This document shows positions 41,574 through 54,625 of a DNA stretch of 64,000 nt, in pieces. The translations under genes and the position numbers were made by a program. Under the pieces are notes generated by a model. That model was not told the origin of the DNA and did no database searches. It saw only the letters and a program-made list of their open reading frames with translations. Every line of letters starts with the position of its first letter. Positions within the stretch are counted from its first letter, which is position 1. Origin of the DNA: Hyaloraphidium curvatum (lineage: Eukaryota; Monoblepharomycota; Hyaloraphidiomycetes; Hyaloraphidiales; Hyaloraphidiaceae); NCBI GenBank assembly GCA_025558095.1, contig JAIVFI010000006.1, forward strand, positions 682,001-746,000. The letters are read 5' to 3'.

Positions 41574-43235
41574 TCACGACCGCAGCGCGACGGCCAGCTC
41601 CTTAAACGAATCCACGAGCTTGTCCATGTCCTCCGCCGTGTGCTCCAGCGACACGAGCCACTGCTCGTCCAACCCCGGGGGCGTGAGGATGCCCCTGTTG
41701 ATTCCCCACAACCACATCAGCTCCGCCGCCTCGAAATCCGTCGCTTTGCTGGAAATCGACAGCAGTTAGGCAACTTCCCAAGGAAAAACCGATGAAAACC
41801 CACTAGTCGCGGTAATTTCTGACCGGCAGGGGCGACCAGATCACCGCCCCCTTGATCCCGAACCCGATCGTGTGCGCGGGCAGGCGGTGCTCTGCAATCA
41901 CCGCGTCCATCTTGGCCAGCGCGTCGAGGTTGATCTTTTCCGCGGCGGCGAGGGCCTCGGGGGTGCAGAGCTCGTCGACGGCGACGACGGCGGCGGAGAC
42001 GAGGGGGTTGCCGTTGTAGGTGCCGAAGTGGGCCTTAGAAAACGAGTGGGGTCAGAAAGGGTAGCTGCAAAGCTGTCGGGAGGTCTTACCATTCGCCCGT
42101 CGACGACGGCCGACATGTACTTGGCTTTCCCGCCGAATGCGGCGACGGGGAAGCCGCCGCCGATGCTCTTGGCGAGGGTGATCAGGTCGGGCTTCACGCC
42201 AAGGCGCTCGGCGCCGCCGTGGGCTCCGGCCGTGAGCCCGGTCTTGACCTCGTCGAAGATCAGGCAAACGTCGTGCTTGTCGCAGAGCTCCCTGACGCCC
42301 TTGAGGTAGCCCTCGTCGGGAAGCACGATGGACAGGTTCTCGACGACGGGTTCCAGCACGAACGCCGCGATCTCGCCCTTGTGCTCGTCCAGGATCTTCT
42401 CCAGGTAAGGGAGGTCGTTGTACGGCACCACGTACACCGTCCCGGGCACGGCGTCGATCGGGGCGTGCGGGATCGGCGCGTCGGCGGGGCCGATGGCGGA
42501 GAGCGGGGGCTTGACTGAGACCTGGAGGGCGTCGTAGCCGCCGTGGTAGCCGCCCTCGAGCTTGATGATCGCCTTGCGGCCGGTGACGGCGCGCGCGACA
42601 CGGATGGCGTACATCTGTGCCGGGATCAGTCAACATCGAGGTGCATTGAGGATGATCACGGCGGAGCGACCCACGGTGGACTCGGTGCCCGAGTTGGTGA
42701 AGCGCATCATGTCCAGCCCGAAGCGGCGCTTGAACCGTTCCGCGGCGTCGGTCGACGCGGGCGAGGGCGTGACGAAGAGAGTGCCTGTGCCGTCCAGCGC
42801 CTCCTTGACCCGCTTGACGACGTGCTCGTTGAGGTGGCCGACCATCATGGCGCCGAAGCCCATGGACAGGTCGAGCATCTTGCGGCCGTCGATGTCGGTC
42901 AGGTACGCGCCCTTGGCGGAGACCACCGAGACCGGCCAGGGGTCCCAGTGCTGGAAGCTCGAGGTGACGCCGAGCGGCAGCACCTCCGACGCCACCGCAT
43001 TGTGCTCGCCCGACTTTTTCGTGGTCGCCGCGAACGTCTCGCGCTCCTTGGCAAGCAGCGCGGCGACCTTTTCGTGGTTCAGCGGCTCCCACGTCGACGG
43101 CAGGTTGCGCCAGCCGGCGGGGTCATGTGGCGGGAACGAGGCCGCCTTGGCCGGCGCGGGCGGCGCGGCGGCGACGGCGGGCACCTTTGCCGCGACCTCG
43201 GCAATCGTTGCGGCGGGCAGCGTGGCGGCGGGCAT
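41574..43235 (-). CDS. Class III aminotransferase (GSA-aminomutase-like)
   Basis: Exons 42675-43235, 42090-42614, 41804-42033 and 41574-41748 give 496 residues. A PLP-dependent fold-type I enzyme. Motifs: FTNSGTEST-MYAIRVARAVTG across the first intron, GGYHGGYDALQ, CLIFDEVKTG with the PLP-ring Asp, and TLAKSIGGGFPVAAFGG with the Schiff-base Lys. GTYNGNPLVSAA appears across the second intron. The pattern is nearest to glutamate-1-semialdehyde aminomutase and related class III aminotransferases. Fungi make ALA by another route, so a different amino-acid or amine substrate is likely. The Ala/Pro-rich N-terminus (~45 residues) could be a mitochondrial leader but is weak. Confidence 0.82.
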
Positions 43236-43660
43236 CGTGAGTGGGCAGCGGAAGGCGAGTGAAGTTTCTCAGGGTGTTTTGCTCGTCGCGCGGGACGGAA
43301 CTCCGGGCGGCGTTGCGGCTCAGCCTCACGCGTGAGCAAAGGCGCCGCCGTCGGCTCGCCGTGCCGACAACATTCCATCGTCTTCCGAAGATTCATGGCT
43401 GCTTCCACGGCAGCCCCCCTGCATAATACTCGGCGTCCTCCGCAGCAATTATGATTTCGTCGCACTTTTGCCGAGCTGGACCCGGCCAGGCTACCAAACC
43501 ACCGGCATCTTGGAAGTCCACGACGCTCTTGCGGCCACCTCCGCGATTGAACTCGGTCGGCCAGTTGGGACATCAATTCATCGCGACGGAGTGCCTGTAG
43601 CTCATCGCCCACGCGAAGCTCACTGCGAACCCTCAAGCAGTGCATCAAATTGATCAAGAA
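43236..43660. other. Upstream region of the aminotransferase
   Basis: About 425 bp between the aminotransferase start and the 3' end of the Gly-rich protein gene, both on the minus strand. Nothing specific is recognised. Confidence 0.4.
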
Positions 43661-44462
43661 TCACATCCCATCATCCTCGTCGTCTACATTGATCTCAATC
43701 TCCTCGTTGTTAGCCCATGGCGGCCCGCCGAGGCCACCAAAGGCGCCGTGCCCGCCTGGCTGCCCGTCCCCGCCGTCGTCCATGTCCTCGTCCTCCATGT
43801 CCAGAGCGATTTCCTCCTCGTTCGCGACGGGAGCAGCGCGAAACGGGGCTGGAGCTGGTTCGGCCGCCCCATCCCCGCCCCACTCCCGATCGCCGAAGTA
43901 GCGGCCTCCTCTGCTCCCGTCTCCCCCTCCTCCCCACCCACCCCCGCCCCTTCCCCCTCCCCTCCCGGGCCTTCCCACCCGCCTCAGCACGTCCCCCTTG
44001 TCCGTCATCAGCCCCATTTCCACCGGCCCCGGGCCCCACTCGGTGCCCTCCCCCAGTCGGGCCCACGGGTCCTGCGTCATGGATTTGCGGTAGAACCGCG
44101 CACCGTCCACGGGACGGTCATCGGCTTGGTGTCCGTGGCCGTAGTTTCCGCCTCCGCCGAAACCCCGGCCCCCTCGACCCCGTCCGCGACCGCGCTGGTT
44201 GCCCCCGCCGCCGTGTCCCCCGCCGCGCCCAAAGTTCCCACCGCCAAAGCGCTGCTTCTGCCACAAATGCACCACATGGACGCGTAGAAATGGATATGGA
44301 AGGCGATTGGGCTAAATGAGTGCCGCGGAAGACAACGAGCGCCCGGCACCGGCACACTTTGAAGGGCGGGCCTCCGCCGCCGTTTCCGCCCCCGTAGCCG
44401 CCGCCGCCGCGCGGACCTGATCCTCCGCCGCGTCCTCCGCCACCGTATTGGCCGTCGGACAT
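43661..44462 (-). CDS. Gly/Arg-rich (RGG-box) protein
   Basis: Exons 44358-44462 and 43661-44257 with a 100-bp intron give 233 residues. The protein is dominated by RGG/GGG repeats (GGGNQRGRGRGRGGRGFGGG), a hallmark of RNA-binding and nucleolar proteins. A short ordered patch, FYRKSMTQDPWARLGEG then EWGPGPVEMGL, interrupts the repeats. It is the part most likely to define a family, but I cannot name one. The C-terminus is acidic (DMEDEDMDDGG, INVDDEDDGM). Probable nuclear or nucleolar RNA-associated factor, by composition only. Confidence 0.6.
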
Positions 44463-44649
44463 CCCCAGGCGCGTTGCAGAAGATGGTGAGGTGTCCCGTC
44501 TCAGAGGCAGCAACCAAGGCGCCGACAACGGCTTTGAGGCGCTCTCGCCGGGGTGGCAAGCTCCTCCGCACGTTTCGGATCTAGTTTCCGGACGGAAACA
44601 GGAGAGCCAGCAGTGGTCGATTGCTGACTACAAGATTCTTCGCCTTGAT

Positions 44650-47600
44650 TCAGTACACGTCGTCGAGCATCAGCGTCCGATCTTCCGGCCCCGCCAGGCT
44701 CCCGTCCAGCGGCCTGTACTGCGACCTCCCGCCGCCTCCCGCATACCCGCCCGCCCGGCCGTTGCTCGCCTTGAACACGACCCAATCGTACCCGTCCTGC
44801 GCCCGCTCCCAGAGCCACGTCGCACCGATGGCGATGTAGTGCGCGGCCGTGTGGAACGCGGCGATGGAGTAGTCCACCACCGCGTTGAGCCAGGGCGGCA
44901 GGTTCCCGGAGGAGCGCGACCCGGGCATGAGGCCGAAATCGTCGTCGGGGAGCATGATCCGCGAGTGCTGCTTCCGGTAGTAGTCCAGGAAGGCGATCGC
45001 GGAGCCGAAGATGGCGACGAAGAGCACGATGAGGCCGACGACGCCGCCGACGCCCATGCCGCCGCTCGGAGCCACTGCGAATGTCGTCGTCAGACAACCC
45101 AATCCAACCGAGATCGACAGCACGAGCAAACTCACCGCAAGCGACCATCTCGGTCCCCTTGTCCAGCTCCTCGCCGCCCTGGCACGTGCTCTTGACCATC
45201 TTCCGATACCCCGTGGACAGCTGCGCCCGTCCTCCGATGCACTCGAGCTGCGGCCGCGCCGCCCCGCTCACGAGCACGCACCGGCCGTCCGAGTCCCTCC
45301 GGTAGTTGAAGTCGCACTCAAAGTCGGCCCGCGTGCAGGCACAGTTCTTCTGGACGACCTTGGGCGTCTCCTGGAACTTGTCCCCGACGAAGCAGTCGGC
45401 CTCGCGCTTCTTGCGCCAGTACTGGATCTCGTGGCCAAAGTGGCACTCGGTGTGGTTGGCAGCAGTGGGGCTCCACAGCTCAAAGTCGCTCTTGGACGGG
45501 TCCGACTCGTCCAGCTTGCACTTGCGCGACCGCGCGCCCTCGAAGTTGAGGTGGATCGCCGCCTGCTGGCCGTCCCGGGCGGATCCGACATAGCGGCCAA
45601 AGAGGACAAACTGCTGCGAGGTCGAGTCCGGCTCGGTCGCGATGTCCGTGATGCGGATCTTTTCGTTCATGCTGTCGACGATGCGGTATTCGAGCCACGT
45701 CAGGCCCATGGTGAGCGAGTACAGGACCTTGTCGGTCGGCCCCTCGTCGAACACCATGAGCAGGATCGAGCCGTGGTCGCCGTACTCGAACATGAAGGCG
45801 TCCTTGTGCACCTCGATCCAGGTCCGGCCGGCATCGCGCGTAAGGTACGTGTTGCCGTCGGTGTACTTGGTGAGGTACGGGCCGACGTTGCCCACGCCCA
45901 TCATGAGGCCCGGCGCCGAGAGCTGGCTGAACTGCATCCTCGGATCGCGACGCTCGGTGTACGAGTGGATGTTGAGGGAGCAGCCGCCGGCGCAGGAAGA
46001 GTACGGCGTGCCGTCCACGGCGCGCTCGGGCGGCGTCACGGTCGACCAGGTGGAGCCGTCGTCAAAGGTGATGAGGGTCTTCACCTTCTTGTCCGCTCCC
46101 TGCTCAGCCTCCTTGGGGTTCGTGACCTGGTTGACGAGCGCGATGCCCTGGATGCCCTGCATCTTCTCGAAATCGACGTAGCCCAGCGCGTTGCGGTTCG
46201 TGTTGTCCACGGCGACGCTGTAGTAGGTACCGTTCCAGTTTGAAATCATGAGGCTGCCCCACTCGGAACCGCGCTCGGCATGCGAATAGACGTCGAGGAA
46301 GACGCGGCCGGTCGAGCTCTCCAGCACCGTGTAGCCGTGCGAGGGCACGCGGAAGTTGGGCGGGAACTGCGCCCTGGCAAAGTTGGTGCCGTCCACGGAG
46401 ACAAAGAGGTCCAGGTGGCCGGCTCCGGGCTGCATCTCCGCCACGACCATGAAGCTCTCGAACAGCGCAAAGCCGAGCGAGTTGTCGACGACGACCTGCG
46501 AGCCCTCGCCCGTCTCGCCGTTGGCGAAGAAGTTCTCCGTCCGGAGGAGGCGCAGTCGGTTGTCCTTGAGCGCCCCGCGCTGGTTCCCCTTCTTCTCCTG
46601 GTAGGCCTGGCAGAAGAGCACCGTGTCCGTCGGGTGCTGGAACTGGGCGTCCCGGCCCCACGAGCAGGCCTCAACGTAGGTGGTTAGCGACTTCCAGAAC
46701 CGGCCGCCGTCGGTCGAGAAGTACGCCTCGGTGTGGCAGTCCTGCTCCGACAGGGCGTGGCAACCCTTGATGCTGCCCACGAAGATGAGCCACTCGGGGT
46801 GGTCGCGGTGGAACTTGAGGATGGGCGCCTTCAGGATGTTGGGCTCCAGTGGAAGAAGGATCTCCTTGACCGTCTTGCCGGCGTCGGGCGTGTACCACAG
46901 GTATTTGGACTGCGTGATGAAGTACGCCTAGGGAGGAAGGGGCGTTAGACATCGGCAACGGCAAATTCCGAACCCCACCCACATATCGCCTGTCGTACGG
47001 GTTGGGGATGATGTCGATGACCTTGGTGTCCTTCTCCAGACCGTCGCGGTCCTTCTCTCCGCGATGCGACTTGAGCAGATCGTCCCAGTCCTTGCCCTCG
47101 TTGTCCGACTTCCAAATCTTGCCATCCGAATCCCTGGCCAGCACCGTCGTGGTGTCGACGAACCACGTCCAGTCCTCGATCAGCGAGTCGAACGTGGTCA
47201 CGGTCCGCTTGACGGCCACGGAATCCGAAGGGTCGCTGTCCTGCCCGCAGACCTTTTCGACCTTGCCCGAGAGATCGACCCCGCCCTTGCACGTGCTGAG
47301 GGCGTTCTTGCGGTACCCGCTCGGCGCGGTGTACTTCTCGCCGGGCTTGCAATCCTTCGGGGCATCGGGATCCGCGCCGTACAGCGTGCACTTGCCCGTG
47401 TTCTCGTCGCGCCAGTAGGTCACGTCGCTGCGACATCACCCGTGAGGAACTGAAGGGCCAGAAGCACACGGGGCGATCACTAACCACTCGTAGTCGGCTG
47501 CGCTGCATTCGCAGTCCTCCACGATGACACGGCTATCGGTGTAGAGGTCTCCGATGTAGCAGTCGGCGGTGGGCAGGCGCCTCCACCAGTACGTCCTCCG

Positions 47601-50600
47601 TCCGAGCACGCAGTCGGGCTTGTCGTCCGTCCCGGTCAGAACCCACTTCTCAAAGTCGGCGCTGAAGGTGCACTTGCGCGCAAAGGCCTGCGAAAAGTCC
47701 ACCTGCACCAGGACGGTCTCGCGGCTGCGGCCGAACGCGGACTCGGCGTAGCCGACGAGAAGGAAGCGGAGAGAGGTCCCCTTGGGCTCCGTCGTCACCG
47801 TCTTGACGCGGATCTTGCCGTCCTTGGAGAACTTGTACCGGTACCAGTTGGCGCCGTAATCGAGCGTGAAGAGGAGCTCGTCGGTCGCCGATTCGTCGTT
47901 GACCAGGATGATGACCGAGCCGCGGTCGCCAAACTCCCACTGGTGCGGTCCCTTGGCAATCTCGCGCCAGTGCGCGCCCGCATCCGTCGACATGTACGTG
48001 TCGCTCATCGTGTACGGATTCAGGCGATCTCCGACGTTGCCGACGGCGACCATGATCCCCGGCGCCGACTCGGACGAGAAGAGCGAGCCCATGGTGCTTT
48101 CCGGATCGGTATCGGTGATCGAGTGGATGTGAAGCATGCACTGCCGAGGGAAGGACAATCAGCGATGGCTCCGACCTACTCAGTCAGAGCTCCCACCTTC
48201 GACGACGATGGGCACTTGTACGGCTGACCCAGCGAATCCTTCGACGGCGCGATCCATTCGTTCCACGTCGCGCCGTTGTCGAAGCTCACCACGGAGCCGA
48301 CCTGCTTCTTGTCGCCGGTGCTCGCGCCGGTCGGGTTCAGCACCCTGTTGGCGAGGATCACGCCCTCGACTGCCATCGACTTTTCGTAGTCGACGAGGCC
48401 CCGCGAGTTGCGGTTGGTGTTCTTGAGCGCCTGGGTGAAGAAGGTGCCGTTGCTGTTCGAGACAAAAAGGTTGCCCTGTTCCTGGCCGTGCCGCGTGTTG
48501 CCCGCGACGTCGAGGTAGATGGTGCCCGGGTGCGAATCGAGGAGGGTGAAGCCGTTCTTCTCCACGCTCAGGTACGGCGGGAACTGGGCCTCGGCAAAGT
48601 TGAGCCCGTCCACGGAGACCATGAGCTTGAGCTTCGATCCGTCGTCCTGTCACGGGAGGAAATCAGCACCGCCATCGAACGACAAGCAACAGCCAAACCC
48701 ACCAAGGCCACGACCAGGAAGCCGCTCACGACATACCAGTCCGACACCTGCTCGAACAGCACCCGCTTCGTGCCCGCGTTGGCGTACTCTGCGAACTCGA
48801 CCGGGTTCTCCTTGGGCGACACCAGCCCGCTCTCGAGCTGCTCCTGCCCGCCGAACTTGCCGTCCTTGATCTTCCACCCCGAGCAGTAGACCGAGTCCCG
48901 GGTCAGCGCCGAGGCGGTGAAGTTGACGTCCTGCGCCCAGAGGCACTTGCGCACCCAGGTGTCCCACGGGTTGGTCGACCACGTGCGGCCGTGGTCGATG
49001 CTGGTGTAGGCCAGCGTCTTGCAGTCGCGGCCGGGGCACTTGCCCGCCGGCTGCGCGACCAGGACGAGCCAGTCCGGTTCCGTCGGGTGGAAGTCGAACA
49101 CGGGCACCCCGAGGCGGTTCCACTCGAGGCCCGCGGGGAGCTCCATCTTCCTCAGGCTGCCCGCCTTGTCCTTCTCGGTCGCGTAGCCCTCGAGCCGGTC
49201 CTCGGTGTACCATGTCTCGCCCTTGGCGGTCAAAAAGTATGCCCGCTTCTCGGCCACGTCCGACAGGATCACCATCTCGACCTTGCCGAGGTCCGACAGG
49301 ACCCGCGTCCACTTGCCGCCCTCGTCGCCGCTCCACCAGACCTCCCCCGCGAGCGTCCTGAGGACAACCACGGGCGACCGCTTGAAGTAGCTGATGAAGG
49401 TGATGTCCGCCTCGCTCATGGAGGTGATCTGCGTCGAGATCTTGATCGAAGACGGGGCGTCGCCGATGGTGCCGTTGCTCCGAGGTTCCTCGGGGGCGGG
49501 ACCGATCCCACCGCCTCCGCCGGCGCCGCCGTCCGCCCCGCAGACGCGGTCTACGGGGGCATCGAGCACCTGCCCGCCCTCGCACGCGTCCCCCGGCTTC
49601 TTCACATACGCGGACCGCGAGCTGTACTTCTCCCCGTCGCGGCACCCGCGCGGCATGTCGGGGTCGCGGTTGTCGGGCCACGCCTTGAGCGTGCAGTTGA
49701 GCGGGTCCGACGCCGAGCCCGAGTGCTCGAAGTAGAGGTCGCAGGCGTAGTCGGCGGGGGTGCAGGCGCACTTCTTGACCTCGGTGCGGACGTCCTTGCC
49801 GACCTCGCCGACGTAGCACTCTGCATTGGGCTTTCGGCGGTACCAGCCTGTCCCAAAAGAAACGGTCAGCCACGCGCCGCGAGTGCCGATCGGGCATAGA
49901 ACCCACCGAGCTCCTGGCCCAGAATGCAGTCCGACCCCCCAACGTAGTCCCTCGGCTTCCACAGCTCCATGTCCTCCGCGCCGCACTTGCGCCCCCACAC
50001 GCCGCCGAAATCCAGGTGGATGGCGTGCCAATCCACCGGCCCCTCCTTGCCCTGCCCGTCGTGCGCGTACGCGAGGACGAGGAACTGCGCCGAGCTCGAG
50101 TCCGGCATCGTGAGCACCCTCTCCACCGCGAGCTTCTTGCCCGCCGCCGCGCCCTTGACCTCGTGGTCGAACCACGTGCGCCCGTGGTCGGGCGACCACC
50201 GGATCTGCGACTCGCGCGCCATGACGATGAGGGCGCCGATGTCCCCCACGGCGTACTCCCACTCGCCCTTGCCGACCGCCTTCCACGTGGCGCCGCCGTC
50301 CGTGGAGAGGAAGGTGTCGCTCTCGGCCGTGGGGAGCAGCTTCTTCCCGACCGAGCCGACCCCCAAGAGCACGCCGGGGGCGGGTGAGCTGAAGGTGCTC
50401 TCCCCCGAGATGGACGAGTGCAGGTGCAGGTCGCAGGGATCCGCGGCCGTCAGCGAGCACTTGTACGCCTTGCCCTCGTTGTCCGTCGGCGGCCCGCGGA
50501 GGGGGGCCCATGTGAACCCGTCGTCCCAGGACCAACGGGTGACGACGTCCTTGAACCGCGTGGTGCCCTTCTCCACCTCCTCCCAGTTCTGCACCACGTT

Positions 50601-52121
50601 GGCCATCAGGATGCCCTCGTAGATGCCGCCGCCCTTTCCGATGTCGACGCGCTCGAAGTCGACCTTGCCCGTGGTCGCGTCCCGGTTGGTGTGCTCCAGC
50701 GCGGGCACGTAGCGCGACCCCGTGGCGTCCGAGATGAGCAGGGTGCCGGTGAAGGAGGGGTGCGAGCCCGTGGGGTTGCGGACGGTCGAGGAGAGGTCGA
50801 TGAAGAGCGCGTGCGGGGCCGAGGGGAGGATGGTGTAGGCGTTCTCGCGGATGTTGAAACCCACGGGGAAGCGCGCGCGGCGGAAGGTCTGACCGTCGAC
50901 CGAGACGAAGAGCTCGGCGCCGACGGTGGCCGATTGGGCGGCCTGGAATTGGTCGGCCAGGAAAGCGGGAACGGATCAGCCTGCGTCGTCCGCGGAGACG
51001 GTCCGGCAACCCACCACCGCGACGACCATGAACCTCTCGATCACGCCGAGCCCCACGACCGCGCCGTTCACCACCTCCCCGTCGTCCCCGCCGCCGAGCG
51101 TCACGGTGGTCTTGCTGCCCTTGAAGAACTCGCCCGAGTACACGAGCCGGGGCAGCTTCCCGTCCGCGCCGGCCTCGGTGCAGTACACGGCCTTGTCCGG
51201 CGGGTTCGTGAAGGCGGGGTTGCTCCGCGCCCACACGCACGAGGTGGTGTACTCGAGCAGGGGCTCGAAGGAGGGCGAGGTGGAGGTGGAGACGAAGGTG
51301 TCTTCGTGGCACTTTTGCGCCAGGCCCAGGAACACGGGGACGCACTTCTTGCCTGCAAAATGGCGCTCATCTTAGCAGACGTTGTCTAGGTAGCCGACGT
51401 TGTGCCACCCACCCTGAAAGAGGAGGTAGTTGCTGTTTCCCGAGTGGAAGCCGAGCATGTAGCCCGCGGTGTCGAACGCCGGCGCCAGGGGCGTATCGAA
51501 CGTGGTCCACGACAAGCCCTTGTTCCTCGTGATGTAGTGCGTCGTCGAGTCGGTCAGGACAAAGGCCTGTGGGTGAAACGCGTTCAAAATCAAGTCGCGC
51601 GACTCGGCGACCCGCCGCTGAGGCGACACCCACCGTGTCGGGATCGTGCTCGTGCCTCATCAGCACTTTTGCTGCCCCCTTCGGTATGTCTGCGGTCATT
51701 GTCCACGTCTTGCCCTGGTCCGCGGAGCGGTACAGCGCCTCCGCGTCGCCCGAGAGGATGAGGATGACCTGACGACGGGGCAGCCGGGAACGGGGCGCCG
51801 GAATGAGCACATGAAATGCTGCCTGTGCCCCGCAGTTGCGCGCACCTCCGAGTCCTTGAAGTAGACCAGCCTGCGCGGCGCGTGGTCGAAGCGGACGGCG
51901 GTCTCGACGACCTTGGAGGCCATGTCGGCCGGCGGGGCCGCGGCGGCCCCGCTCCACCCGAGCGCAAGCAGCGCCGCCGCGCAGCCGAGCAGGAACGCCG
52001 CCCCGAGGAACCGGCCCCGTGCGGGCGCGCCCCGCGGTGTCGGCGGCGCGCGCGGCCTCTGCCGCCCCTCGGCCGCCCCCCGCGCGCGGCCCGCCGGCGC
52101 GGCGTGCTCCGCTCGCTCCAT
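44650..52121 (-). CDS. Vps10-type sorting receptor with three Vps10 modules
   Basis: Eleven exons: 51846-52121, 51634-51768, 51413-51566, 51015-51352, 49907-50942, 48703-49847, 48197-48646, 47485-48140, 46983-47427, 45136-46927 and 44650-45074. They give 2,283 residues in one closed frame. A signal anchor (FLGAAFLLGCAAALLALGW) opens it. Three Vps10 beta-propeller modules follow (about 52.0-49.7, 49.6-47.4 and 47.3-45.2 kb), each with Asp-box repeats (SADQGKTW, STDAGAHW, TRDAGRTW). Each closes with a Cys module (CACTPADYACD, CECSAADYEC, CACTRADFECD). One membrane helix (VGGVVGLIVLFVAIFG) and a ~120-residue cytosolic tail follow. Vps10 carries vacuolar hydrolases from the trans-Golgi to endosomes. 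Yeast Vps10 has two modules, so three is unusual. Confidence 0.85.
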
Positions 52122-52345
52122 GGAAATGCGGCTCAGGCGGCGGGGACCCCGCGTGCCATACAGCCAACAGCGCGAGCTCAGCGAGGACAGATCGTCCGCA
52201 CCCGTTGCGTTGTCGTCCGCGGATACGGAAAATCGGGCGTTAGAGCCACGATACCCCAAATTCCCGCGCAACCAAAACCGCGCGGTTCCGCGTTTCCAGG
52301 GCGAGCGCGGCGGGGAAAACCCCCGGAAATCCCGCCTCTCGACCT

Positions 52346-54494
52346 TTGAGCACTTTTGGAACGCGTCCGGGACGCGTGCGGGCCCGACTGAGCGGGATGT
52401 GGCACGACTCGAATTCGATGCAGAACAAGAGGCCTGCCCAATACGGGCCCGCCGCGCCGGCGAAAAAGCGCAGGATCACGCTGATGTTGCTGGACGGGAC
52501 AGAGCACCTCCTGGAGGTGCGGCCGGATGGCTGGATCACCGGTATCGCCGGCCCCGAACCGTCGACGCCCTCCCAAGCGCATTCGGGCTCCGCGGGCAAA
52601 CGGCGGCGGACGGTCATTCCATTGCCGCCCGCGTCGCTCTCCGCCTGCACGAGCTTCGGCTCGCCGGCAATACCGGCGGACCTGCACCGGCGTTCCCTGC
52701 CTACCCCCCTCCCATCCTCATCCGGTCTTTCGACGCACCGCAAGCTCGTCGTCCCGCTCCCCACTCCGACGCCCTATGCGTACCCAACGCCTCCGCTCGA
52801 GATTACCCCGAGTCGTTGCGTTGGGGTGTTCCCGGTTTCGCCGGCCCGCTCGGCTGGTACGGTGGACCTCTGCGGCCACGTGCGGTCCGAGGCGTCGACG
52901 CCGGTCAGGGGCAGGGAATCCATTCCGGCGATTCCTCTGGTGGTTAGCGTGGTGCAGGAGTGTCCGTCTACGGGCGCGACGGACCGGCACGTCGAGTTCC
53001 TGCCGGCGTCGCCGGCCCGCTCGTACGGCACGGTGGACCTCTGCCGCAGCCCCGTGCCGTCGGATGCACCGACGCCGGGCAGGGTCGGGGAACCGGCGCC
53101 GGTCGTCAATCTGGTACCCGGCGTGCGCGAAGATAGGCCGCTGCTGAAGGAGACTGACCGGGTCTGCGAGGCTGAAGGCAGGGAGTCGGACGGGTCGGAC
53201 GCGGAAGACCTCGGGCCGGGTCGAGCTGTCGGGCCGCGGCGCGAGAAAGCACACGAGGCCGGCCAGGTGTCGGAAATGGAAGGCACGGAGACGGACGAAT
53301 CGGACGCGGAAGCCGCTGTTCCGATTGCAGCGAGCGGGCCTGAGCCCGTGGAAGCAGCTCCAGCTTCGGAAGCTGCACCGAGCGGGGACGGAAGCGGCGC
53401 CAAGCCCGCCTCCCGCAAGAAGGTGATCATTGGCAAGCCACATTACTTGCTCGAAGCTGACGCCCCTCCCACAGCGAAACGCCCCGCAGCAGCGCTGTCC
53501 CGTGCAGCCCGTCCAGGAAGCCGAGATCACCGTCTACTCCTGCCCGGCCCCGCCCCCTACGCGAGACCCTTCGGAGCAGCTCCTCGTCGACGACGTCCTC
53601 GCCAGGGTCGGCACGGTGCTCTCCCGGCGCGGCGACATGCGCACTCTGGCAAACCTCGCCTCCGCCTCGCGCGAGATGCACCTGCGCGGCCTGTTTGGCC
53701 TGTACGACCGCGTCGACGTCGCCGACGGGCGCTGCGCGGACGTCGTCTTCGTCTCGAACCTCTTCGGGTCGCTGGCGAGGGCGGTCACCGTGCGGCCGCT
53801 CTTCTGCCACGTCCGGGAGCTCAAGGTGGCAGCGGACCTGCTCCCCCAGGTGGTGGAGACGCGGAACTACCTCGAGGGCCATCTCGCGCTCTGCAGCATG
53901 CTGAAGCGTGCCTTTGCCGAGGCGGAGCAGCAGGTGTTTGCCTCTGCCGAACAGGGAATGGCCGGTGCGCCTTCTGCCTCCAAGGAGGATGCGCTCGATC
54001 GCATGCGGAAGCCGCTGGTCGATCTGGTTGACGTCCTGACGAGGGCGGAGGACCTCGCGACGCCCCTCCTCGCGGTGCTCGAGGTCGACCTTTCCGCCGG
54101 GCCGGCCAAGCGCAGCGGCTCCCTCGACCGGCTTCACCACGCGCTCTCGCAGCTGTCCTGCCTCGACACGGTCAGGACGCTCCGCCTTCTCTCACCGAAC
54201 AAGGACGCGCTCGAAGCCATGCGGCTGCCGCCGAAGCTGGAGCTCCTGCACCTCAAGTCGCCGACCGGCAGCCCGAGCCAGATCGACGGCTTCCGTGCCC
54301 AACTCCTCGCGCGGGAGGGCCTGCGCCTGGTTATCGAGGTGGATCACAAGCCGAGGGGACCCAATCCCGAGCGGGACTTCTGGCGGGGGTGGGGCGGCGC
54401 ACAGTGGAGGCAGCACGGGCCGGGGTGCAAGCGGAGCGGGGGCAAGGATTGCACGGTGTGCGGGAGCGGGAAGGGCAAGGGTAAATGCAAGTAG
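52346..54494 (+). CDS. F-box/LRR-like protein, intact
   Basis: Exons 52346-53422 and 53475-54494 (52-bp intron) give 698 residues. The N-terminal half is Ser/Pro/Thr-rich with two similar segments (SPARSAGTVDLC and SPARSYGTVDLC) and acidic clusters. After the splice comes an F-box-like helix set (EQLLVDDVLARVGTVLSRRG then RTLANLASASREMHLRGLF), then leucine-rich helices (VRELKVAADLLPQVVET, LKLELLHLK-like strands). It ends in a basic, Cys-containing Gly-rich tail. It matches the layout of the two broken relatives in this window. A role as an SCF substrate receptor is inferred. The start is uncertain: 52346, 52397 or 52418 are all in frame. It is divergent from the Vps10 gene by 224 bp. Confidence 0.6.
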
Positions 54495-54625
54495 TTGCTA
54501 GTGCATGTAGGTGCGAGGGAGTGATGGGAGATTGTCCGCGGTTTGTCCTGGTTGGCCGCGCCACGTCACGCACCATCTTCGAGCCATTCATTCATTCGGC
54601 AACGCACAGGATCGGTCGCGACGAT

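Noticed and set aside
48650-48760. A hydrophobic stretch (YVVSGFLVVALVGLAVACRS) that looks like a membrane helix in the middle of the Vps10 gene
   Set aside because: Half of it is read from an intron. Splicing joins VVAL to DDGSKLKLM, the normal continuation of a Vps10 module, so there is no split into two receptors.
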